A stretch of 64,000 bases of DNA from Parasalinivibrio latis. Its GTDB lineage: Bacteria; Pseudomonadota; Gammaproteobacteria; Enterobacterales; Vibrionaceae. Both the position numbers and the translations under genes were made by a program. The stretch is taken from positions 3,224,001-3,288,000 of the forward strand of contig NZ_CP098812.1 of assembly GCF_036825535.1 (NCBI RefSeq), given 5' to 3'. The notes beneath the pieces were generated by a model. The model was not told where the DNA came from, made no database searches, and saw only the letters and a program-made list of their open reading frames with translations. Positions 48,309 to 56,184 of the stretch are shown here, in pieces (position 1 is the stretch's first letter; each line of letters starts with the position of its first letter).

Positions 48309-49454
48309 TTAACCCAACCCAATATTCACATCAAAGGCCTGTGCCAGCTCATCAGCAATGGACGACTTCGCATCGCCTTCGTGGTCTTTCACCGCGAGCG
48401 CCTCGACATCACCAACAACAACCGTGATATCCGCCAGGTAACGGGAGGTACGGACAATCACCCACGGCCGGGCAAGGCCAAGGGTAAACAACTGGATAAA
48501 GAAGTTACTCACGACCAACCAAAGATAGCTGCCCACCTCCATGGATGAACGAAAGGTAATTTCCGGATCGCTGCCGACAGTGGCCTGAGCGAAGATGTAA
48601 TTCCAGGTCCGCACGGTAATGAAAGCACTGACAACCATAAAACCCAAGAACGCAGCAAGATACAGCGCAATCACGGAAGCAATAAATCCTGTTCCGGGTT
48701 CCTGGCCTTCATTGCCACTGGCAATCATTGCCATGATATCCGATCCGACAGTGAAGAAGCCTATCACGGCAGCAATTGCCAATATCAGAAATGCTACTAA
48801 GGCCGCCAGTAAGAACGTTTTAATATAGAACCGGGTTTCGATGATTGCAGAGAACGTTTGTTTTCCATACGCGATATTGTTGAGCACAAACCTGACCATC
48901 CCAGCCATCGTCCACGCATAACCGAAAAATCCGACCACTACCGCTGCTACAAATAAAACAACGCTTATCAGGTCAGCGGCATCACCCAACCAAAATGGTG
49001 TAAATACCAGACCGGAAAACAGTAAGAAAATAATCAAGCCCCTTCCAAGAAACGCCCAATAAGCCCCCTTAAGGGAGCCGGTGAAATCAAAACGGACATT
49101 TCTGTAACGGGTCATCCGGGTATCAAACCGGATGTTATTGCGGATAAGCCAGGGCATAACCAGTAAAAACAGCATAACCAGCCCACCGGAAAACACTGGA
49201 AAAAATTGACTTGATACCACCCAAATGACCACACAGACAAACGCCACGATTCGTCCAATCAAGATCTGAATGGGTGTGGCGAGATATTCAAAACGCTCGC
49301 CGGCGATCTCAGTATTACCGTGAAGGTATTTTTTTGTTCGTACCTTTGCCCAAGCAGAATAAATTCCCAGCGTAATGATGCTCAAAAGGATATTCACAAT
49401 CCAGATACCGAAGAACTCGCCTCCCCGGCCATGAAACTTCACCTGACTTTCCAT
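48309..49454 (-). CDS. YjgN-family (DUF898) inner-membrane protein
   Basis: A 381-residue polytopic protein. The family start is visible as FHGRGGEFFGIWIVNILLSIITLGIYSAWAKVRT, and a second copy-like block near residues 325-345 reads LVVSNFFIQLFTLGLARPW. There are about eight membrane helices. GGGA lies upstream of the ATG. It is the first gene of a probable operon with the M48 protease, seven bases apart. Function is unknown for the family; the pairing suggests a membrane-protein partner or substrate for the protease, which is inference. Confidence 0.85.
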   Translation of the reverse strand: MESQVKFHGRGGEFFGIWIVNILLSIITLGIYSAWAKVRTKKYLHGNTEIAGERFEYLATPIQILIGRIVAFVCVVIWVVSSQFFPVFSGGLVMLFLLVMPWLIRNNIRFDTRMTRYRNVRFDFTGSLKGAYWAFLGRGLIIFLLFSGLVFTPFWLGDAADLISVVLFVAAVVVGFFGYAWTMAGMVRFVLNNIAYGKQTFSAIIETRFYIKTFLLAALVAFLILAIAAVIGFFTVGSDIMAMIASGNEGQEPGTGFIASVIALYLAAFLGFMVVSAFITVRTWNYIFAQATVGSDPEITFRSSMEVGSYLWLVVSNFFIQLFTLGLARPWVIVRTSRYLADITVVVGDVEALAVKDHEGDAKSSIADELAQAFDVNIGLG

Positions 49455-49675
49455 CTGTCTTCCCTGACGTCCAATAGTTAATTATTCGCATGCCACAAGG
49501 CAACTTTTTGGACATTTAGCATAACAATAGAAGTGAAGATTGTATGATGCCCCGAAGTGGAAAATTCAGAAATGAGAGCCAAGCCAATGTAACCGTTTGA
49601 ATATAAACACATTAAAACGACACCCTTCGATAGGCATCACCTATTGAAACAATCCTTCACTTCGATTTTATTTAT

Positions 49676-49690
49676 TGATAATGATTATCA
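49676..49690. promoter_or_regulatory. Fur box (7-1-7 palindrome)
   Basis: TGATAATGATTATCA is a perfect 7-1-7 Fur motif, with TGATAAT and ATTATCA around a central G. It lies 31 bases upstream of the DUF2061 ATG, where bound Fur would block transcription. A further half-site-like AATAATGATT follows at once. Confidence 0.8.
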
Positions 49691-49721
49691 ATAATGATTA
49701 ACAAGAAAGGGAGGACATCTT

Positions 49722-50114
49722 ATGAAAAAGACCATCAGTTTTGCAGTAATACATTTCACCATTGCCTTTACCGTGGCATATGTCCTGACAGGTGACATTC
49801 TGATCGGCAGCCTGATTGCGCTGATTGAGCCTGCTGTAAATACTGTTGCGTTCTTTTTCCATGAGAAAACCTGGCAGCGGTTTGGTAAACAGCGCAGCCT
49901 TGAAGCCAAAACCACCAGCTTTGCGGTAGTGCATTTTTCAGTGGCCTTTACTGTCGCATACCTATTGAGTGGAGAGCTCCTGACCGGCGGCGTGATTGCA
50001 ATGATTGAACCTGTATTTAATACCGTTGCTTTCTATTTTCATGAAAATGTGTGGAGAAAAAGGGAAATCCGCACCGCCCGGCACGCTCATCATTGCCACC
50101 CGGTCATGGCATAA
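49722..50114 (+). CDS. Tandem-duplicated DUF2061 membrane protein, putatively Fur-regulated
   Basis: A 130-residue protein made of two copies of the DUF2061 domain, residues 4-51 and 64-111, offset by exactly 60 residues. Both contain SFAV-[IV]-HF and AFTVAY, then a second hydrophobic block with IEP and NTVAF. Each copy has two short membrane helices, giving four in total. The C-terminus is His/Cys-rich (ARHAHHCHPVM), a possible metal-binding tail. A strong ribosome site GGGAGG precedes the ATG. A perfect Fur box upstream suggests expression under iron limitation. Single-domain DUF2061 proteins are common; function is unknown. Confidence 0.82.
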   Translation: MKKTISFAVIHFTIAFTVAYVLTGDILIGSLIALIEPAVNTVAFFFHEKTWQRFGKQRSLEAKTTSFAVVHFSVAFTVAYLLSGELLTGGVIAMIEPVFNTVAFYFHENVWRKREIRTARHAHHCHPVMA

Positions 50115-50144
50115 TCTGCCCGGTAACATATTCTTTAAAAAGAC

Positions 50145-50170
50145 AAGCTCCTCACTCTGAGGGGCTTCTT
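50145..50170 (+). terminator. Possible terminator after the DUF2061 gene
   Basis: AAGCTCCTCA and TGAGGGGCTT pair with one G-U around CTC, followed by CTT. Weak T-tract. Confidence 0.4.
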
Positions 50171-50175
50171 CATGG

Positions 50176-51117
50176 ATGGAAGGAATGAAAGCTGAGCAGT
50201 TAAGGCACCAGGTGCGTCGGTTACTCCGCAACCGCGGACTGTTAGACAATCTCTACGGCCAGTCTGGCCTGACTACCATACAATGTCATGCTTTGATAGA
50301 AATCGATGCCCTGCCAACCACTCTGCCTGACCTCTCCGTTGCTCTGAATGTCGATACCAACAACGCGAGCCAAACCCTGGCAATCCTTATCAATCAAGGA
50401 TTGGTGGAACAGCTTCCCGAGCAGGAAAGTGGTACTGTACCGGCCTATACCCTGACGGACAGCGGTAGGGAGAAGCTGAATGAACATCACCGGCAGATGA
50501 ACGGTGAGATTACAGAATACGTTGCCCAGATGGATGACGACGAGATTCACTTCCTCCTTCACACCCTAGACCGTTATAACCGGGCAATGGAAAAAGTACC
50601 ACTTCAGCTTGGCTATACTTTGCGCCCCATTGAACCGATTGATAATCCGGGTATTGCGGCGGTCATCCGGGCAGCCACCCGGGAATATGGCCTCACCGAC
50701 GGGCAAGGGTTCAGCGCAATCGACCCGGCGCTCGACAGCCTCAGTGAAACCTACCGTCCCGAAGGGGCGGGTTACTGGGTGATAGAGAAAAACCTGAAAA
50801 TTCTTGGTGGTGCAGGAATCGCCCCACTGGAAGGTAAGCCAGAGATTGCGGAGCTCCAAAAACTTTACCTGCGCCCGGAATGTCGCTCACTGGGGCTGGG
50901 CCGCAGGCTGGCAGTGACTGCTCTCAAGTTTGCCAGGGAGCATGGGTACCGCGCCTGTTACGCTGAAACCACCCAGGCACTGCCTGTCGCCCGGGCGATG
51001 TTCCTTTCACTGGGTTTTGAAGAACTCAACAGCCCTGTTGGCAACACCGGCCACACGGAGTGTGAGCTCCGGTTTATCAAGACATTCCACCCGGAAACGA
51101 ACAAGGCCACCGGTTAA
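50176..51117 (+). CDS. MarR-type regulator fused to a GNAT acetyltransferase
   Basis: 313 residues. The first 140 form a winged-helix MarR domain (recognition region about DTNNASQTLAILINQGLVEQL, wing around residues 90-100). Residues about 150-308 are a GNAT domain with the acetyl-CoA loop RSLGLGRRL and a preceding beta4 ELQKLYL. The fusion type is widespread and usually unlinked to a known target; some members acetylate small molecules or amino acids. The ATG at 50176 follows GAGGGG at 11 bases; a second in-frame ATG three codons later is possible. It is convergent with the beta-mannosidase gene. Ligand and acetyl acceptor unknown. Confidence 0.85.
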   Translation: MEGMKAEQLRHQVRRLLRNRGLLDNLYGQSGLTTIQCHALIEIDALPTTLPDLSVALNVDTNNASQTLAILINQGLVEQLPEQESGTVPAYTLTDSGREKLNEHHRQMNGEITEYVAQMDDDEIHFLLHTLDRYNRAMEKVPLQLGYTLRPIEPIDNPGIAAVIRAATREYGLTDGQGFSAIDPALDSLSETYRPEGAGYWVIEKNLKILGGAGIAPLEGKPEIAELQKLYLRPECRSLGLGRRLAVTALKFAREHGYRACYAETTQALPVARAMFLSLGFEELNSPVGNTGHTECELRFIKTFHPETNKATG

Positions 51118-51150
51118 GGCGGCCTTGCTTTCACTTATCGTAGAAACAGC

Positions 51151-53583
51151 TTAATTGTAGCTGCTGTAGAGATCGTAGCTTCGAAGCCCGCCCGATAGCG
51201 TCTGAAGATCTGCTTCGCCAACAAAACGGACCCTCCGCGGCCGATCAGGCAGCAGGACAAAACCGTTGTCCTCGAAACGGCCATCCCCTTCAAACTCAAG
51301 GAAGACATAGAGCGCCGGTTTGGAGCAGGACACCATCACGTACAAACCGTCGGCATCTTCACCCACTTCCGTCCGCACATCCGGGTCACGCAGGGGCAGC
51401 ATTTTAGGCTTGTCCGGCAGCCAGGTATTTTCAATGCTCATCCGCCCGTCGGTCATGGAAACAAAGAAAAAGCCTTCTTCTTCCTCACCGTCCAACTGCT
51501 CCTGTGGCCACTGCCAGACCACCTGGTTGTCATCTGCATTCAATACGCAGCGCAGGGCGTCCCGGTGCAGCACCTCACCATCCCAGCTTAACCAGATTAC
51601 TTCGCCGCGAAGTTGCATGGCTTCTCGGCTGTCATTCACCACATGCAGTGAAAGGCCCTCGCTGTCATGGATAAACGTTGCCATCTGCGGGGCGAAGAAA
51701 TGACGGGCATGATAGTGCAGCATCTTCCAACGCCCGGAATACTCAATGGACGACCAAGAGCTGACTGGCCAGCAGTCGTTGAGCTGCCAATATAGAATGC
51801 CGCGGTTAACCGGCTTTTGCGCGCGCCAGAATTCACTGGCGGTGCGAATTGCCATTGCCTGCTGCACCTGGCTGAGGTAAAGCATATTGGCAAAGCCGTT
51901 CGGGAAGCGGAAATACCGGGTAAACATCTCGGTGATAATCGAGTTCCCCCGGGCATTTTTCTGGTGCGACTCGAAGCTCGGGGAAGTCACGTTCCAGTCG
52001 CCTTCCGGTGCAAAGGTCTTCACCGTCGGCAGAGAAGGCCACGACTGGTAGCCAAATTCGGAACAGAAACGTGGCTTCACACTGTGGTAGGCATCAAAGC
52101 CTTTTCCGGAATGCCACACATCCCAGAAGTGCATGTCGCCTTTTCCGTCGTCATGCCAGGCATCACCGAAATCCAGATCACCGTTACAGGGAGAACTTGG
52201 CCAGAACCGGCGTGCAGGGTCAGCCTTTTCCACCTCTTCTGCCAGCACCCGGTTAAGGCGGTCGTAATTCACGACATACCGTTCCCGGTTCGCTTTGGAT
52301 TCGTCATACCATCCAATCGCGCCGATCACCTCATTGTCACCACACCAAAGGGCGAGGGAGGGATGATCTTTCAGTCGGCGAATCTGGTAACGAAGCTCTT
52401 CCCGCACGCTGTCAACAAAACTCTCGTTGGACGGGTAAAGGGCACAGGAGAACATCAGGTCCTGCCACACCAGCAGTCCAAGTTCATCACAGATCCGGTA
52501 GAAACAGTCCCGCTCATACATGCCGCCGCCCCATACCCGGAGCATATTCATGTTTGCACTGGCAGCATCCTCAAGAAGCTGGCGGTAGCGCGCAACGGTC
52601 TGGCGTCCTGGCATAGCATCAAGCGGGACCCAGTTTGCGCCGCGACAGCTTACCGGTACACCATTCACCCGAAGTTCCATCGACTCGCCGGCTTCGTCCG
52701 GCTCACAGTGCCATTCCAACTCACGCAGGCCCAGGGACTTTTCTACTACCTGTCCGTCAAGTTCTACGGCCAGTGAGTACAGAGCCTGCTCTCCGTACCC
52801 GGCGGGCCACCAGCGTTTGGGGTGGTCAATATGGAACGTCACGCTGACACTGCTGCCACGCATGTCGAGTGGTACAGATTTCACCTGGTCAGAAAACGAA
52901 AAGTTGGCCGACACCAAGCCACTGTTTACCGGGGTATAATTCAGGGTTACCGTGATGTCACAGCCTTCCCCGCGCCACACTTGGGCAGTTTCAACACTGT
53001 CCAGACGGGCGACTTTCAAGCCCCGGATAAAAGCAGACTCGTACACTCCCATCACCGGCAGGCAGATCCCCCAGTCCCATCCAGCATGGCACTGAGGTTT
53101 ACGCAGCAGATTCATATGCGGGATCTGGTTATTCCCCTTCGCCCAGGGTACCGGGAACGTCAGATCTTCTGCTCGCTCTCTGGCTTCTTCTGCCACAGGG
53201 TGGAACAGGATCTCTATCCGGTTGGTTCCGGCTACAAGATATTGCAGGATATTGATACGGTAGCGACGGAACATATTGTCACAGTCTGCGACAGCAAGCC
53301 CGTTAACGCGGATCTGTGCCAGTGTGTCGACAAAGCGCAGGTCCAGCTCAACCGCCGGGCAAGTCAACATCTGTTCGGTAATATCAAATGTTGTGGTAAT
53401 CTGCCACTCACATTCAGCCACCCAGGCCGCTTCGGCTTCCTGTCTGGCCCAGTAAGGATCGTTTAATATACCGGCATCAAGTAAAGCGGAATGAACATCG
53501 CCGGGAAAGGTAAATGGAACAGGCGCCAGAGCAGGGCGGGAAATGCAGGTAAGCTCCCAAACGCCATCAAGGGTAAACTCCAT
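51151..53583 (-). CDS. Beta-mannosidase (GH2)
   Basis: Hydrolyses terminal beta-mannose residues, for example from mannan or N-glycan fragments. GH2 layout: N-terminal jelly-roll, Ig-like domain, TIM barrel, then beta domains. The acid/base Glu418 is in WCGDNE, and the nucleophile Glu509 in CSEFGYQSWPS. The motif VRWGGGxYE-like segment reads LRVWGGGMYERDCFY. It is 810 residues long with no signal peptide, so it is cytosolic. No mannoside transporter or mannan hydrolase is adjacent. The convergent upstream neighbour is a MarR-GNAT gene that need not be related. Confidence 0.9.
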   Translation of the reverse strand: MEFTLDGVWELTCISRPALAPVPFTFPGDVHSALLDAGILNDPYWARQEAEAAWVAECEWQITTTFDITEQMLTCPAVELDLRFVDTLAQIRVNGLAVADCDNMFRRYRINILQYLVAGTNRIEILFHPVAEEARERAEDLTFPVPWAKGNNQIPHMNLLRKPQCHAGWDWGICLPVMGVYESAFIRGLKVARLDSVETAQVWRGEGCDITVTLNYTPVNSGLVSANFSFSDQVKSVPLDMRGSSVSVTFHIDHPKRWWPAGYGEQALYSLAVELDGQVVEKSLGLRELEWHCEPDEAGESMELRVNGVPVSCRGANWVPLDAMPGRQTVARYRQLLEDAASANMNMLRVWGGGMYERDCFYRICDELGLLVWQDLMFSCALYPSNESFVDSVREELRYQIRRLKDHPSLALWCGDNEVIGAIGWYDESKANRERYVVNYDRLNRVLAEEVEKADPARRFWPSSPCNGDLDFGDAWHDDGKGDMHFWDVWHSGKGFDAYHSVKPRFCSEFGYQSWPSLPTVKTFAPEGDWNVTSPSFESHQKNARGNSIITEMFTRYFRFPNGFANMLYLSQVQQAMAIRTASEFWRAQKPVNRGILYWQLNDCWPVSSWSSIEYSGRWKMLHYHARHFFAPQMATFIHDSEGLSLHVVNDSREAMQLRGEVIWLSWDGEVLHRDALRCVLNADDNQVVWQWPQEQLDGEEEEGFFFVSMTDGRMSIENTWLPDKPKMLPLRDPDVRTEVGEDADGLYVMVSCSKPALYVFLEFEGDGRFEDNGFVLLPDRPRRVRFVGEADLQTLSGGLRSYDLYSSYN

Positions 53584-53753
53584 TGGAATACCTGAAGACA
53601 GTTAATGCAACTGAGGGCATTTTACGCCGCTCCTTGTGAAAAATCCGGTACAAAATCAGAATTCCGGCCTGATTCTCAGTAATTCCGCCTTGATAATGCA
53701 GTGACCAGATTGGCCTGCCATATTGTTCTACCCAAGTCACCATCTGCGAATAT

Positions 53754-53785
53754 AAAAAAACCGCCGGGAGTTCATCCCAGCGGTT
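53754..53785 (-). terminator. Terminator of rraB
   Basis: On the minus strand, AACCGCTGGGA pairs with TCCCGGCGGTT (one G-U) around TGAAC and ends in seven T, 30 bases after the rraB stop. Confidence 0.88.
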
Positions 53786-53814
53786 ATTGTTCTCAGAAAA
53801 AATCAGCCGACAGA

Positions 53815-54201
53815 TTACTCTTCGTCGCCTTCTTCTTCCTCATCATCTTCACCTGACTCGAAGTAGGTGCCCCAGCCGTCATAGTAAAGGCCGTGCTTGT
53901 CAGCAAGTTCAACCAACTGGGCTACCTGGGCATCGATGCGGTCAGCATCCAGGGCACTTTCCATGATGGCATCACAGCAAAATACCTTGGTACCGTCTTC
54001 AAGCTCAGCTTCTTCCGCCTCAAAGATTTCATAGCCTAGTTTGAATGCCTGAACCGCTACCGCTTCCAGTGCTTCAAAGTTTTCGCCAGCGAGGTGGTGT
54101 TCAATGGTGTACAGCGCGTCTGGCTCACTGCCGTCTTCCAGCAATGAAGCAATAATTTCACGGGTTTCTTGTTTCTGTTCTTCAATGAGTTCGGCAGACA
54201 T
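53815..54201 (-). CDS. rraB: Ribonuclease E inhibitor RraB
   Basis: Small acidic protein that binds RNase E and alters which RNAs it degrades. At 128 residues, it shows the family core GSEPDALYTIEHHL and GWGTYFES. The C-terminal tail is almost entirely Asp/Glu, as in other RraB proteins, giving a strongly negative charge. It is transcribed alone from a 514-base gap shared with arcA. Confidence 0.92.
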   Translation of the reverse strand: MSAELIEEQKQETREIIASLLEDGSEPDALYTIEHHLAGENFEALEAVAVQAFKLGYEIFEAEEAELEDGTKVFCCDAIMESALDADRIDAQVAQLVELADKHGLYYDGWGTYFESGEDDEEEEGDEE

Positions 54202-54715
54202 CGCACTCTCTCCAGCCTGAATGATATCGGAGCGAACTATGGCACGTATTCCGCATTTTTACCATCCTGACAGTAGGACACAGAACTAAAATTGACCTTA
54301 GCAGAGAAGATTGCCATTATTGCCAATGAGTCAACAGAATGTTAAATAAAGTGGTAAATGCATAATTTTTCACTGGCAATCTGGCGGGTAATCAGGGAAA
54401 TGAATTACCAAACGCTCGTTTTGCATACTTCAGCGAAATTGCAGCGCAGAATCTCCAGGCCACAGAAATCAGGCCATACAGCTAACTTGGCTAACCGGAA
54501 ATTCGACTCATTTGAATATTTAAATGGATTTACAGCTTATTCAGGCTTATTTATGCAATAAACACGCAATTCCTGCAATCTGACTGCAAAATCCTTCACA
54601 ACTTCATACGGACAAATTGTGAAGACAAAAAGGGTTGTTATCGAAACATACACCAGTGGTTATCACCCTCCTTCACTTGAGTTTAGTCAGAACAAAACAC
54701 AAGAGAGAGATCAAC
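54202..54715. promoter_or_regulatory. Divergent intergenic region between rraB and arcA
   Basis: 514 bases. It must contain both promoters, but no convincing -35/-10 pair was found by eye. A weak ARG-box-like sequence with a good left half, TTTGAATATTTAAATGGA, lies at 54511-54528. A 67-codon frame at 54358 has no ribosome site or recognisable product. Confidence 0.45.
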
Positions 54716-55936
54716 ATGAGCCAGTTTTATGTGGGGTCAGAAGTCGGCCAATTGAAACGTGTCATGCTGCACCGGCCGGAAAGGGCGCTGAACCATCTCA
54801 CTCCATCAAACTGCCACGAGCTGCTGTTTGACGATGTCCTCGCCGTAGAACGCGCAGGCAAAGAGCACGATACTTTTGCTGATACCCTTCGCAACCAAGG
54901 GGTTGAGGTCTACCTGCTGCATAATTTGCTGGAAGAAACCCTTACCGAGCCCGAAGCCAAGAAGTGGCTGCTGGATACCCAGATCAGCGAGTACCGTCTC
55001 GGCTACCAGTTTGCGGAGGATGTCCGGGGGCATCTTGCCACCCTTTCTAACCAAGAGCTGGCAGATATCCTGCTTGGCGGGCTAAGTTATATCGACTTCC
55101 ACGTCCCGTCTTCATCAATGCTCCCGGCAATCAGCCAGCGTACGGATTTTATTATTGAGCCACTGCCAAACCACCTGTTTACCCGGGATACCTCCTGCTG
55201 GGTTTATGGCGGAGTCTCCCTGAACCCGATGGCAAAGCCAGCCCGCAAGCGAGAAACCAACCACCTCCATGCGATTTACCACTGGCACCCGGAATTTGCT
55301 TCGGAAAACTTCATCTCCTACCTGGGTGATGACGGCGAAGACTATGACAACGTAATGATCGAAGGCGGAGACGTTCTGGTTATCGGCCATGGTGCGGTGC
55401 TGGTTGGTATGTCTGAGCGTACCACACCACAGGGTGTCGAGCTGCTTGCACGCCGCCTGTTTGAACACGGGCAGGCAACCGAGGTCATCGCCATTAACTT
55501 GCCAAAGCATCGTTCCTGCATGCACCTCGACACTGTGATGACCCACATGGACATCGATACCTTCTCTATTTACCCGGCAGTGATGAGCCGCGACCTTCAG
55601 TGCTGGAGCCTCACCCCGGACGGCAAAGGCGGCCTCCGGGTTAAGGAGCAGGACTACTTCCTGTCCGCCATTGAAAAAGCGCTGGGGATTGGGGCACTGC
55701 GTATCATCACCACTGGTGGTGACAGTTTTGAAGCGGAGCGGGAGCAATGGAACGACGCCAACAATGTGCTGACGGTAAAACCTGGAGTCGTTATCGGCTA
55801 TGAAGGTAACACCTATACCAACGAAAAATATGATAAAGCCGGCATCACTGTTCTCCCCATCCCTGGTGACCAACTGGGCCGGGGACGCGGTGGAGCACGC
55901 TGCATGAGCTGTCCGCTGGAGCGAGAAGGCATTTAA
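54716..55936 (+). CDS. arcA: Arginine deiminase
   Basis: Converts arginine to citrulline and ammonia, the first step of the arginine deiminase pathway. The nucleophile Cys396 lies in the C-terminal GGARCMSCPL. The substrate-binding FTRDTSCWV and the His/Asp-containing HLDTVMTHMD block are present. 406 residues, normal length. The frame is open 27 codons upstream, but the ATG at 54716 (MSQFYVGSEVGQLKRVMLHRP) follows GAGAGAGAT and matches the family start. It has its own terminator. argF follows about 250 bases later from its own ArgR-type promoter. No carbamate kinase or arginine/ornithine antiporter gene is present in the window. Confidence 0.94.
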   Translation: MSQFYVGSEVGQLKRVMLHRPERALNHLTPSNCHELLFDDVLAVERAGKEHDTFADTLRNQGVEVYLLHNLLEETLTEPEAKKWLLDTQISEYRLGYQFAEDVRGHLATLSNQELADILLGGLSYIDFHVPSSSMLPAISQRTDFIIEPLPNHLFTRDTSCWVYGGVSLNPMAKPARKRETNHLHAIYHWHPEFASENFISYLGDDGEDYDNVMIEGGDVLVIGHGAVLVGMSERTTPQGVELLARRLFEHGQATEVIAINLPKHRSCMHLDTVMTHMDIDTFSIYPAVMSRDLQCWSLTPDGKGGLRVKEQDYFLSAIEKALGIGALRIITTGGDSFEAEREQWNDANNVLTVKPGVVIGYEGNTYTNEKYDKAGITVLPIPGDQLGRGRGGARCMSCPLEREGI

Positions 55937-55952
55937 TAACACTGCTATATGG

Positions 55953-55977
55953 AAAGCCGGGATTTCCCGGCTTTTTA
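55953..55977 (+). terminator. Terminator of arcA
   Basis: AAAGCCGGGA/TCCCGGCTTT with a TT centre, followed by TT, 17 bases after the stop. It separates arcA from argF. Confidence 0.85.
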
Positions 55978-56064
55978 TCTCACAGGCCATCTCCCGCACA
56001 CCACCGGATGCTGAATCTTTTTAACCCGCCGCAACCAATTCTCCCCGAACTCGCAACACTTTCC

Positions 56065-56093
56065 TTGCAAGTTAAACTCAATGAGAATATTAT
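56065..56093 (+). promoter_or_regulatory. argF promoter
   Basis: TTGCAA (56065-56070), a 17-base spacer and TATTAT (56088-56093), about 92 bases before the ATG. The -10 lies inside the first ARG box. Confidence 0.7.
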
Positions 56094-56120
56094 CCCATTA
56101 TAAGCAAATAATTATTCATA
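56082..56120 (+). promoter_or_regulatory. Tandem ARG boxes (ArgR operator) of argF
   Basis: Two 18-base sites, 56082-56099 (TGAGAATATTATCCCATT) and 56103-56120 (AGCAAATAATTATTCATA), are separated by 3 bases, the E. coli spacing. Each matches about 12 or more of the 16 constrained positions of TNTGAATWWWWATTCANW. Overlap with the -10 predicts repression by arginine-bound ArgR. Confidence 0.7.
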
Positions 56121-56184
56121 TAGGATAGAGTTGAAAGCATAAGTTTTCACTCAAAATGGAAAGGCAAACACAAGGACGGCTTCC

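Noticed and set aside
51817..52776. A 319-codon frame on the plus strand
   Set aside because: It is antisense to the beta-mannosidase, whose catalytic motifs are intact, and its translation resembles no protein.
54511..54528. ARG box upstream of arcA
   Set aside because: Only the left half fits the consensus and the next 18-base site is poor, so it is not claimed as an operator.
54358..54561. A 67-codon frame in the rraB-arcA gap
   Set aside because: No ribosome site, no recognisable motif, and it lies where promoters are expected.
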